A stretch of DNA of 64,000 nucleotides, from assembly GCA_027627225.1 (NCBI GenBank), contig JAPFQT010000157.1, forward strand, positions 62,001 through 126,000, given 5' to 3'. The translations under genes and the position numbers were made by a program. Below the pieces are notes generated by a model, which was not told the DNA's origin, did no database searches, and saw nothing but the letters and a program-made list of their open reading frames with translations. Below, piece after piece: positions 25,131 through 34,271 of the stretch (positions within the stretch are counted from its first letter, which is position 1; the number at the start of each line of letters is the position of its first letter). This stretch comes from Congeria kusceri (lineage: Eukaryota; Mollusca; Bivalvia; Myida; Dreissenidae).

Positions 25131-25672
25131 ATGGATGAGAAAGCAGATTTTTGGTCATTTCTGAGCAAAAGAGTAGAAAATATGTGCATTAAATGCATCA
25201 ATTCAGATTGTTTGATCTGGAATGGTTGTATTTCAAATAGTTCCTTACCCTATTATGGCCGAATGAGGGCTAAATTGCCTTCGGACATAAAATCAGAGAC
25301 ATACTTGGTTCACCGTGTAGCGTTAATGTGCTACATGAAGTCAGAATTGAACGCCAGGGACTCTGTGAGCCACTTATGCAACAATAGCTTGTGTGTTAAG
25401 CCTGAACATGTAAACATAGAGCCCCATTCCACCAACATGGAACGGCGGACATGTTTACAGTTCGGACAGTGCAGCGGGCATGGAACTGAGCCAGCCTGCA
25501 TATTTGGTAAAAACATGAATACAACAAGCTTTATCACTTCCTTTTATTCATAGAAATACACTTAAAATACATAAATGCATGTTTTTTTTCATTTTATATC
25601 TATTTCTATTGGGTATTTTTGCCTTTTTCAGGTAGAGGAACGCCTGATGCTGACGCGAGGGCCACTTGTTAG
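25131..25672 (+). CDS. His-Me finger (I-PpoI-like) endonuclease-like protein, unit 1
   Basis: Exons 25131-25506 and 25632-25672, with a 125-bp GT-AG intron ending in a pyrimidine-rich 'ttttttgcc...cag'-type acceptor; product 138 aa. The ATG at 25131 is the first in frame. Motifs: 'WNGC' (30-33), 'YYGRM' (41-45), 'LVHRVALMCY' (59-68), 'SHLCNNSLCVKPEH' (80-93), 'STNMERRTC' (100-108), then C114, H117, C123. This is the zinc-binding loop pattern of I-PpoI-type homing endonucleases; H81 is the likely catalytic His and N102 a candidate metal ligand. Family knowledge: such nucleases cut specific long sites in DNA. Its use by this transposon is inference. Its stop lies 57 bp from the stop of the convergent transposase. 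Without splicing the frame would run on to about 25553 with an unrelated tail. Confidence 0.8.
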
Positions 25673-25729
25673 AGGTCTCTTATGCCAAAACAGGTAATAA
25701 TAACAATTTATTATCAGGTACACAATCAA

Positions 25730-27688
25730 CTAAGCATATTTATGATGCTTAAGGTGTGGAAGACTGTCATAATCAGGTTTGGGGTCACTCATGCCCTTGC
25801 CGTAGTGTAATTCCTCATGCAGTTTGTATCGATAATTCCGCGTCCTGGCACGTAAAGCTCGTGCTTTGTTGGTAGCGGATGTTTGCTTTCGGTTAAGGTC
25901 GTTGCGGTCCTCATATGCTATCTGCTTAATAATCTTTGACCCCTGGGTAAGGTTAGCATTTAGTTCAGTGGTTTTTGCAATTACAGAGTCAGCATAGCCA
26001 TTGTTTAATTTGTGAACCTGCCCGTGAATTCGACCTACACAGTTGCGTGAGAAAGTCACAGTTTTAGGATTGACAGCTTGGTACGACCTGTTTACTGCTT
26101 CACTTTTTTGGGTTGTGGTTAAAAGTTTGGTAGCGTCAAGAGCAGCTGGACCTAAAACCATTTCAATGCATTTTTTAAGGACTTGTTGGTCACTGTCAAC
26201 CATTTTAACCTTGACATTGTCTGGCATGAAATTCTTAGCTTGCCTATTTGTACCAGCACAGACATAACTGTACTTTGCACAATGAGTACCGCAGTAACCA
26301 CTGAAGCATAGAACAATGGTTGCGATTACATCAACCATGACCTTCTTTAGAACCTTGATGTCACCCTGGTGTTTATTGTGGGCAGCTTTAAGCTCAGCCA
26401 TACACCTAGCTTTGACCGAGAGAGCGAACCGACTCCTGATATTAGACTTGGAATGACCCTTGAGCATGCCCTTTGAGAAAGGCGCTTTGTTGAGCTCGCG
26501 CTTCAGCGAGTTGCCTAGGTGCCTCAGATCCTTAAGATGACCCACATTGTGACCGTGAGAGTTACGAACACCTTGGAATGCCCTACTGTCCCCATCACAA
26601 GTGAAATTTGCTATTTTGATGTCCTTAGAGATCTGGTCACCTAACAACCTATTCCATTTGCCTTCATCACCTATTGGTTCCCTCTCTGAAACATTTGCAG
26701 AACAATGCCCCCTATGATTGGGGCACTGAACAGGTTTACCCTTATTCCTAAGCATTGATGCAGTCCTGCATAGTTTATTTGCTACTTGTACCACTACAAT
26801 TTGCTTGTTTCTGGTATTGTTTTCACACATAGTGCTTATGGCAATAGTTCCGGCTTGAAAGGGTGTCGCGTCAGAGTTAAAAATTGGATTGTTGTAGCAA
26901 GTGTCCCCTTCAACATTTACCTTAGAGGGATCTTTTTGACCAATTTTGGCATTTTCAGCAACTAAGTTTTCTCTAATCTGGTACATGCTTCTCTCATTTA
27001 GGGATTTAAGGGCAGTATTGACCTTATTTGCTTGTTTTTGCATAGCAAGTGGAGAGGGAGCAATGATATTGGTTGTGTTGAGAATTCTGCGGGAACCTGT
27101 GTTCCCAATAGAAGTACTTGCAACACCTATTTGGAAGCCTACATTGATCTGAGCTGCCTTTCTGGCCCTGGTACTTGATGGAACCTCATTGTAAAGCTTA
27201 TAATGCTTGCCTACATATCTGCATCTTGTACATTTTAACCTTTCCTCCCAGCCTAAGCCCCACTTTATGGAAGCACTGCCGTCAATTACCAAGTCGCCCC
27301 TACATTTATCACTTCTTAACCTATGCTTTCTATTTTCAGAGGACATCATAGACTGGAGTAGGGCGGGGACATAGACCTTGTTCGTAAGTAAGTCGGGATG
27401 GACTTTTGATGGAGCAGGAACCCGTAACAGGTCTACATAGCGAATCTTGTTCGCTCTCGGACGCAAGGGCTTAGCTGGGGTTTGAGAGCCGTCTACATCC
27501 CGAAAAGTAAGAACCTTGTCATTGTAAGCTACCCGTGCTTCAAAGGATGACCTTTCTAACCTTACATAGGTTGTGTTGGAATTTGACCTTCTTTCATAAT
27601 TATGTTTTTTCCCCTTCACCGGACTAGTCCCACCTCGTTTAAAACCAACATTGAGCAACTTTTTCTTTTGCTTGGTTATGAACCCCAT
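25730..27688 (-). CDS. Mutator-like DDE transposase, unit 1
   Basis: Single-exon 652-aa frame starting at ATG 27688. Basic N-terminus (1-50), a zinc-knuckle-like 'CTRC' (153-156) after 'IKWGLGWEERL', then the catalytic core. 'EGDTCYNNP' provides D262, 'FTCDGDSRAFQG' the second Asp at D365 (or D367), 'KDLRHLGNS' the DxxH motif (387-390), and 'TTQKSEAVNRS' the likely Glu E530, followed by 'PKTVTFSRN'. 'CPNHRGHCSAN' (322-332) and a Cys-rich 'CFSGYCGTHC' (461-470) lie between. This order is what I know from Mutator-like transposase domain proteins of invertebrates. An AATAAA for this strand is at 25707-25712, just past the stop. Non-coding 27689-28406 precedes it and would hold its promoter. The frame is intact, so it may be active. 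Confidence 0.85.
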   Translation of the reverse strand: MGFITKQKKKLLNVGFKRGGTSPVKGKKHNYERRSNSNTTYVRLERSSFEARVAYNDKVLTFRDVDGSQTPAKPLRPRANKIRYVDLLRVPAPSKVHPDLLTNKVYVPALLQSMMSSENRKHRLRSDKCRGDLVIDGSASIKWGLGWEERLKCTRCRYVGKHYKLYNEVPSSTRARKAAQINVGFQIGVASTSIGNTGSRRILNTTNIIAPSPLAMQKQANKVNTALKSLNERSMYQIRENLVAENAKIGQKDPSKVNVEGDTCYNNPIFNSDATPFQAGTIAISTMCENNTRNKQIVVVQVANKLCRTASMLRNKGKPVQCPNHRGHCSANVSEREPIGDEGKWNRLLGDQISKDIKIANFTCDGDSRAFQGVRNSHGHNVGHLKDLRHLGNSLKRELNKAPFSKGMLKGHSKSNIRSRFALSVKARCMAELKAAHNKHQGDIKVLKKVMVDVIATIVLCFSGYCGTHCAKYSYVCAGTNRQAKNFMPDNVKVKMVDSDQQVLKKCIEMVLGPAALDATKLLTTTQKSEAVNRSYQAVNPKTVTFSRNCVGRIHGQVHKLNNGYADSVIAKTTELNANLTQGSKIIKQIAYEDRNDLNRKQTSATNKARALRARTRNYRYKLHEELHYGKGMSDPKPDYDSLPHLKHHKYA

Positions 27689-28406
27689 TTTGACCAGATT
27701 GCCACCTTAAAAAAAGTCAAAGTACTTATTTTGTGCCCAAAATATGCAATTTTGTATTCCCTTAAACCTCTAAATGTGAGCAGGCAATGCAAATTGACCA
27801 CCTGCTGCAGTTTAAAGGCACTCATGACATTATATACTAGAATATATAATTGGTGGCCTGTAATTAAAGAGGCTGCGACAAACAAGGTGCTTTAAAGATT
27901 TTACACTTTATTGGTTTGAAACAAGCAATTACTGGAAGCTGATTGATTTCTACACTTCAAAGTATCTTTGATCTCCCATTTTGACTAATTTGTTAATTGT
28001 CTTGGATGAAATTGGAATTTTTTTTCTATAAAATTTACATTTTTGGGGTGATTTTTTTTAAAAAATACACAAAAAATACATTATCAAAATGGCTTAGAGT
28101 AAACATATCTAACAAAGTCATTCTCTCCTCACCCCACATAAGCCCCCCATACATGTTTGTTTGGTTTGTTTGGGTATTTTGTCACAAATATTGCAAATAT
28201 CAGCTTTATTTGTTAGAGGGACATTTAAGCTTCAAGACGCTTGAAATCACCGGCTTCCGACCAAAATCACCTGTGTTTGAAAATATGAAATAAAATGGCC
28301 AAATGGACAGATATACAAGCCAAACTTAATATATTGGTGCAATATGCATGGGAAGATAATTATATGCAAGAAAAACTAATTTTAATGAGAACAAATTTCT
28401 CTTATA
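27689..28406. other. Non-coding 5' region of inner unit 1
   Basis: AT-rich sequence between the transposase start and direct repeat 2. Short frames on both strands (27602-27895, 27997-28293, 28295-28477) lack domains. Its last bases before the repeat are 'cttata'. The corresponding part of unit 2 is 31484-32201. Confidence 0.5.
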
Positions 28407-28877
28407 GGTTACAGTATACTAAATATTTCAGGTGTGCAATGCTATACTCTCTAAATAAATCAACACCATTTATTTGAAGACACAATTTTCTGTATAGTCA
28501 CTTGCCATGACTTTATTTTTGAATATTTCTTTGTACGTGTGGTAGGAAAAACATTGTTGTGTACTAAAAATTCACTGTTTCGCTTGAAGGTTGGAGACTA
28601 CATGACGAGACTTTGACAGTTGGCAGTATACCTTCAACTGGAGAGTATCCGGTAAAAAGATGGCCGTAAAACAGTGAACTTTGATTCGCGTCGAGTTCTT
28701 TCTTACATATCACATGACCTATCTTTTTTATTGTCTAAATCAATTCGGCTCGGAATGCTCTTTAAGAAAAGGTATGGTTATGAGGGTCTCTACGCGCAAA
28801 ATGTTGAGTTTATTTTTTGTTGAATTTATTGCTTTTACATTGAATTTGTTAAGGAAATCTTTTAGTATATTGTGACC
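28407..28877 (+). repeat. Direct repeat 2 (471 bp)
   Basis: Middle copy; by eye it looks identical to repeat 1. It is flanked by TATA on the left and TAAA on the right, so it has no target duplication of its own. It separates the two internal units and serves both as the end of unit 1 and the start of unit 2. Confidence 0.9.
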
Positions 28878-28924
28878 TAAACTGACTTTGGGTTAAAATA
28901 AAATATCGTCTGCAAGTGCAAAAT

Positions 28925-29467
28925 ATGGATGAGAAAGCAGATTTTTGGTCATTTCTGAGCAAAAGAGTAGAAAATATGTGCATTAAATGCATCAATTCAG
29001 ATTGTTTGATCTGGAATGGTTGTATTTCAAATAGTTCCTTACCCTATTATGGCCGAATGAGGGCTAAATTGCCTTCGGACATAAAATCAGAGACATACTT
29101 GGTTCACCGTGTAGCGTTAATGTGCTACATGAAGTCAGAATTGAACGCCAGGGACTCTGTGAGCCACTTATGCAACAATAGCTTGTGTGTTAAGCCTGAA
29201 CATGTAAACATAGAGCCCCATTCCACCAACATGGAACGGCGGACATGTTTACAGTTCGGACAGTGCAGCGGGCATGGAACTGAGCCAGCCTGCATATTTG
29301 GTAAAAACATGAATACAACAAGCTTTATCACTTCCTTTTATTCATAGAAATACACTTAAAATACATAAATGCATGTTTTTTTTTCATTTTATATCTATTT
29401 CTATTGGGTATTTTTGCCTTTTTCAGGTAGAGGAACGCCTGATGCTGACGCGAGGGCCACTTGTTAG
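28925..29467 (+). CDS. His-Me finger (I-PpoI-like) endonuclease-like protein, unit 2
   Basis: Second copy of the gene at 25131, offset by 3794 bp in exon 1 and 3795 bp in exon 2. Exons 28925-29300 and 29427-29467; the intron is one T longer (poly-T tract). The protein is identical in translation to unit 1, with the same 'SHLCNNSLCVKPEH' core, the four downstream Cys/His positions and the spliced C-terminal tail ending in Cys. Convergent with the transposase at 29525. No change points to loss of function. Confidence 0.8.
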
Positions 29468-29524
29468 AGGTCTCTTATGCCAAAACAGGTAATAATAACA
29501 ATTTATTATCAGGTACACAATCAA

Positions 29525-31483
29525 CTAAGCATATTTATGATGCTTAAGGTGTGGAAGACTGTCATAATCAGGTTTGGGGTCACTCATGCCCTTGCCGTAG
29601 TGTAATTCCTCATGCAGTTTGTATCGATAATTCCGCGTCCTGGCACGTAAAGCTCGTGCTTTGTTGGTAGCGGATGTTTGCTTTCGGTTAAGGTCGTTGC
29701 GGTCCTCATATGCTATCTGCTTAATAATCTTTGACCCCTGGGTAAGGTTAGCATTTAGTTCAGTGGATTTTGCAATTACAGAGTCAGCATAGCCATTGTT
29801 TAATTTGTGAACCTGCCCGTGAATTCGACCTACACAGTTGCGTGAGAAAGTCACAGTTTTAGGATTGACAGCTTGGTACGACCTGTTTACTGCTTCACTT
29901 TTTTGGGTTGTGGTTAAAAGTTTGGTAGCGTCAAGAGCAGCTGGACCTAAAACCATTTCAATGCATTTTTTAAGGACTTGTTGGTCACTGTCAACCATTT
30001 TAACCTTGACATTGTCTGGCATGAAATTCTTAGCTTGCCTATTTGTACCAGCACAGACATAACTGTACTTTGCACAATGAGTACCGCAGTAACCACTGAA
30101 GCATAGAACAATGGTTGCGATTACATCAACCATGACCTTCTTTAGAACCTTGATGTCACCCTGGTGTTTATTGTGGGCAGCTTTAAGCTCAGCCATACAC
30201 CTAGCTTTGACCGAGAGAGCGAACCGACTCCTGATATTAGACTTGGAATGACCCTTGAGCATGCCCTTTGAGAAAGGCGCTTTGTTGAGCTCGCGCTTCA
30301 GCGAGTTGCCTAGGTGCCTCAGATCCTTAAGATGACCCACATTGTGACCGTGAGAGTTACGAACACCTTGGAATGCCCTACTGTCCCCATCACAAGTGAA
30401 ATTTGCTATTTTGATGTCCTTAGAGATCTGGTCACCTAACAACCTATTCCATTTGCCTTCATCACCTATTGGTTCCCTCTCTGAAACATTTGCAGAACAA
30501 TGCCCCCTATGATTGGGGCACTGAACAGGTTTACCCTTATTCCTAAGCATTGATGCAGTCCTGCATAGTTTATTTGCTACTTGTACCACTACAATTTGCT
30601 TGTTTCTGGTATTGTTTTCACACATAGTGCTTATGGCAATAGTTCCGGCTTGAAAGGGTGTCGCGTCAGAGTTAAAAATTGGATTGTTGTAGCAAGTGTC
30701 CCCTTCAACATTTACCTTAGAGGGATCTTTTTGACCAATTTTGGCATTTTCAGCAACTAAGTTTTCTCTAATCTGGTACATGCTTCTCTCATTTAGGGAT
30801 TTAAGGGCAGTATTGACCTTATTTGCTTGTTTTTGCATAGCAAGTGGAGAGGGAGCAATGATATTGGTTGTGTTGAGAATTCTGCGGGAACCTGTGTTCC
30901 CAATAGAAGTACTTGCAACACCTATTTGGAAGCCTACATTGATCTGAGCTGCCTTTCTGGCCCTGGTACTTGATGGAACCTCATTGTAAAGCTTATAATG
31001 CTTGCCTACATATCTGCATCTTGTACATTTTAACCTTTCCTCCCAGCCTAAGCCCCACTTTATGGAAGCACTGCCGTCAATTACCAAGTCGCCCCTACAT
31101 TTATCACTTCTTAACCTATGCTTTCTATTTTCAGAGGACATCATAGACTGGAGTAGGGCGGGGACATAGACCTTGTTCGTAAGTAAGTCGGGATGGACTT
31201 TTGATGGAGCAGGAACCCGTAACAGGTCTACATAGCGAATCTTGTTCGCTCTCGGACGCAAGGGCTTAGCTGGGGTTTGAGAGCCGTCTACATCCCGAAA
31301 AGTAAGAACCTTGTCATTGTAAGCTACCCGTGCTTCAAAGGATGACCTTTCTAACCTTACATAGGTTGTGTTGGAATTTGACCTTCTTTCATAATTAAGT
31401 TTTTTCCCCTTCACCGGACTAGTCCCACCTCGTTTAAAACCAACATTGAGCAACTTTTTCTTTTGCTTGGTTATGAACCCCAT
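29525..31483 (-). CDS. Mutator-like DDE transposase, unit 2
   Basis: Second 652-aa copy, starting at ATG 31483. It differs from unit 1 at two residues that I can see: His29 is Leu29 (tat/taa context near 31395) and Thr573 is Ser573. Neither touches the D262, D365, DxxH(387-390) or E530 positions. Both copies are free of stops or frameshifts, so the duplication is recent, has been kept uniform by gene conversion, or is an assembly effect. Its 5' non-coding region 31484-32201 matches that of unit 1. Confidence 0.85.
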   Translation of the reverse strand: MGFITKQKKKLLNVGFKRGGTSPVKGKKLNYERRSNSNTTYVRLERSSFEARVAYNDKVLTFRDVDGSQTPAKPLRPRANKIRYVDLLRVPAPSKVHPDLLTNKVYVPALLQSMMSSENRKHRLRSDKCRGDLVIDGSASIKWGLGWEERLKCTRCRYVGKHYKLYNEVPSSTRARKAAQINVGFQIGVASTSIGNTGSRRILNTTNIIAPSPLAMQKQANKVNTALKSLNERSMYQIRENLVAENAKIGQKDPSKVNVEGDTCYNNPIFNSDATPFQAGTIAISTMCENNTRNKQIVVVQVANKLCRTASMLRNKGKPVQCPNHRGHCSANVSEREPIGDEGKWNRLLGDQISKDIKIANFTCDGDSRAFQGVRNSHGHNVGHLKDLRHLGNSLKRELNKAPFSKGMLKGHSKSNIRSRFALSVKARCMAELKAAHNKHQGDIKVLKKVMVDVIATIVLCFSGYCGTHCAKYSYVCAGTNRQAKNFMPDNVKVKMVDSDQQVLKKCIEMVLGPAALDATKLLTTTQKSEAVNRSYQAVNPKTVTFSRNCVGRIHGQVHKLNNGYADSVIAKSTELNANLTQGSKIIKQIAYEDRNDLNRKQTSATNKARALRARTRNYRYKLHEELHYGKGMSDPKPDYDSLPHLKHHKYA

Positions 31484-32201
31484 TTTGACCAGATTGCCAC
31501 CTTAAAAAAAGTCAAAGTACTTATTTTGTGCCCAAAATATGCAATTTTGTATTCCCTTAAACCTCTAAATGTGAGCAGGCAATGCAAATTGACCACCTGC
31601 TGCAGTTTAAAGGCACTCATGACATTATATACTAGAATATATAATTGGTGGCCTGTAATTAAAGAGGCTGCGACAAACAAGGTGCTTTAAAGATTTTACA
31701 CTTTATTGGTTTGAAACAAGCAATTACTGGAAGCTGATTGATTTCTACACTTCAAAGTATCTTTGATCTCCCATTTTGACTAATTTGTTAATTGTCTTGG
31801 ATGAAATTGGAATTTTTTTTCTATAAAATTTACATTTTTGGGGTGATTTTTTTTAAAAAATACACAAAAAATACATTATCAAAATGGCTTAGAGTAAACA
31901 TATCTAACAAAGTCATTCTCTCCTCACCCCACATAAGCCCCCCATACATGTTTGTTTGGTTTGTTTGGGTATTTTGTCACAAATATTGCAAATATCAGCT
32001 TTATTTGTTAGAGGGACATTTAAGCTTCAAGACGCTTGAAATCACCGGCTTCCGACCAAAATCACCTGTGTTTGAAAATATGAAATAAAATGGCCAAATG
32101 GACAGATATACAAGCCAAACTTAATATATTGGTGCAATATGCATGGGAAGATAATTATATGCAAGAAAAACTAATTTTAATGAGAACAAATTTCTCTTAT
32201 A
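31484..32201. other. Non-coding 5' region of inner unit 2
   Basis: Near-identical to 27689-28406. Same short frames without domains, same 'cttata' before the third direct repeat. Confidence 0.5.
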
Positions 32202-32672
32202 GGTTACAGTATACTAAATATTTCAGGTGTGCAATGCTATACTCTCTAAATAAATCAACACCATTTATTTGAAGACACAATTTTCTGTATAGTCACTTGC
32301 CATGACTTTATTTTTGAATATTTCTTTGTACGTGTGGTAGGAAAAACATTGTTGTGTACTAAAAATTCACTGTTTCGCTTGAAGGTTGGAGACTACATGA
32401 CGAGACTTTGACAGTTGGCAGTATACCTTCAACTGGAGAGTATCCGGTAAAAAGATGGCCGTAAAACAGTGAACTTTGATTCGCGTCGAGTTCTTTCTTA
32501 CATATCACATGACCTATCTTTTTTATTGTCTAAATCAATTCGGCTCGGAATGCTCTTTAAGAAAAGGTATGGTTATGAGGGTCTCTACGCGCAAAATGTT
32601 GAGTTTATTTTTTGTTGAATTTATTGCTTTTACATTGAATTTGTTAAGGAAATCTTTTAGTATATTGTGACC
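32202..32672 (+). repeat. Direct repeat 3 (471 bp), right end of the inner element
   Basis: Third copy. Its right TIR end GTGACC is followed by TTGA, the target duplication, and then by the rest of the YqaJ gene's first exon. Confidence 0.9.
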
Positions 32673-33196
32673 TTGAGTGCTATTCCCAGCGCGTTTGGCG
32701 AACATTTTTTGCAATATAAGCCGTCATTGCGACAGAGAATTCAAGGGCGAAAGTTTGCGAATGAGTCGTACGTTGCCTTTGTGAATTTTTATAAAGGTTT
32801 GGATACGGAAATCTTGGTTAAAGCCGGGGTTTATCGAAGCCAGAGGCGTAATGACGATGCGCATAAAATCAACTTGTCGGTGGATGGAGATTCGATTTCG
32901 TATGCACTTTGCAGTTGCACGGCAGGGTATGTCAAGTTTACGTGTTCTTTGTTCGTAATTAAATTGTATAAAACCAACATTTAAACAATTAATCATAATT
33001 AGCTATTGTCGAAAGTCCTTATTGTTCTAAATCATTATGTAAACATTGCATCACTGTGCTAATTAAATTGCCTAAACTACATTTGATCTACATTCTACAG
33101 TACTATATTATAATAATTGATATATTGTACACCTCTACGCAGTATAGACAGTATCAATGTTTGCTCCAGCGTTGGAAATGTTTTATTGCATTTAAG

Positions 33197-33453
33197 AAAT
33201 AATTTTCAATTTATCGTTGTTTATCGGTCAATAAACAATGTTATGGAGTTATGATGCGTAGGAATTAAACCACAAGGGCGTTAAATTATTCCATTTATGA
33301 CATGATCTGTCAAATTATTTTGCAATTGTAATGAGGAATACATTTTACTATGCTCAGCTGCACTAGGAATCTGGAGTACTTTTTCATTGTTTATTGTGTA
33401 TTTTAACAACGAAAATTTTGTTCTTTGTCTATAGAAGTGAGTATCATGTTAGA
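33197..33453 (+). mobile_element. Palindromic MITE family 'P', copy C
   Basis: 'gaaataattttcaatttatc', 'gttgtttatcggtcaataaac', a shortened second arm, then 'tttgtctatagaagtgagta' and 'tcatgttagaatga'. It lies wholly in the first intron (32927-33585) of the outer transposon's YqaJ gene, so it inserted after that element existed or travelled with it. Confidence 0.75.
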
Positions 33454-34271
33454 ATGAGAATTAGGTCTATGATTCCTTGGTCATACAAGAGACTGGCGTG
33501 CATTTAACATATAATGTATGATTTTGTTTGTCATTTAAGACAAAAAAGTCATGATGAATAGTAAAAACAATTTCACTTTTTGCAGTGCATCTGGTGAGGG
33601 TGCACACATCTTGGCAGTCGTGTTCAAGATCACAGATCGGATTCTGCTCGGTTTGAAAGAGGTGCCTGTAGACCCAGCCTGCACGTCTCTTCCCCAACAA
33701 GGGGATCGACCCCGCGGTGCAAAGATATTGCCAGAACCAGTTGCCACCATGGTGATATCAAAACCCGCAAATACTACAAGAAAGAAGCGACCACTTGTTG
33801 CAGACTTTACTGATAACAGGTATATACTTTCATGAACAGATTACTGGTATTAGCCTAAGGATAACTAACAATAAGTGTAAAATATATTAACTTTGCTTTG
33901 CAAGTCACATTTATGCAACAAGTAAATCATTGATTTCTTTGAGTACAAAGTAACCAACATGTGTAGTGGTATTTTGCTCTCTTTTTCACACCAACACATT
34001 TCATATAACATATTTATTACATTTATGACAACAATTTTTTGGTAGCAAGTATATTCATACATCAGTTTTGTTTTTCAATGTTCTACATTCCCACAACATA
34101 TATATTTTATTTCCAGAAAAATACAGTTGCTGAAGACTGACCTTGAACATCTGCAGTCGCTGGATAGATGCCCAATTGCATATTTGGCGCATGATCCTGG
34201 TCATAACGGAACTGCCTGTGGACAGCAGAATTTAGGCAGTGCTCTAAGATATCAGGTATATTACATGATTA

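Larger units (their letters stand above)
24613..32672. mobile_element. Composite Mutator-like transposon, DR-unit-DR-unit-DR, 8060 bp
   Basis: Outer ends are imperfect inverted repeats GGTTACAGTATACTAAA and TTTAGTATATTGTGACC (15 of 17 paired). TTGA flanks both sides (24609-24612 and 32673-32676); removing one copy plus the element restores the outer element's reading frame, which supports a true 4-bp target duplication. Inside are three 471-bp direct repeats and two internal units of 3323 and 3324 bp. Each unit has a plus-strand endonuclease-like gene and a convergent 652-codon transposase-like gene. The two units differ at only a few positions that I could see. Read from shared residues, the transposase belongs to the Mutator-like domain group; I cannot assign a named element family. 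Confidence 0.85.

Noticed and set aside
26043..27152. Plus-strand frames inside the inner transposase
   Set aside because: Shadows of the 652-codon minus-strand gene.
24613..32672. LTR retrotransposon reading of the 471-bp direct repeats
   Set aside because: Internal units encode no gag, protease, reverse transcriptase or integrase; repeats lack TG...CA ends and instead carry inverted termini.
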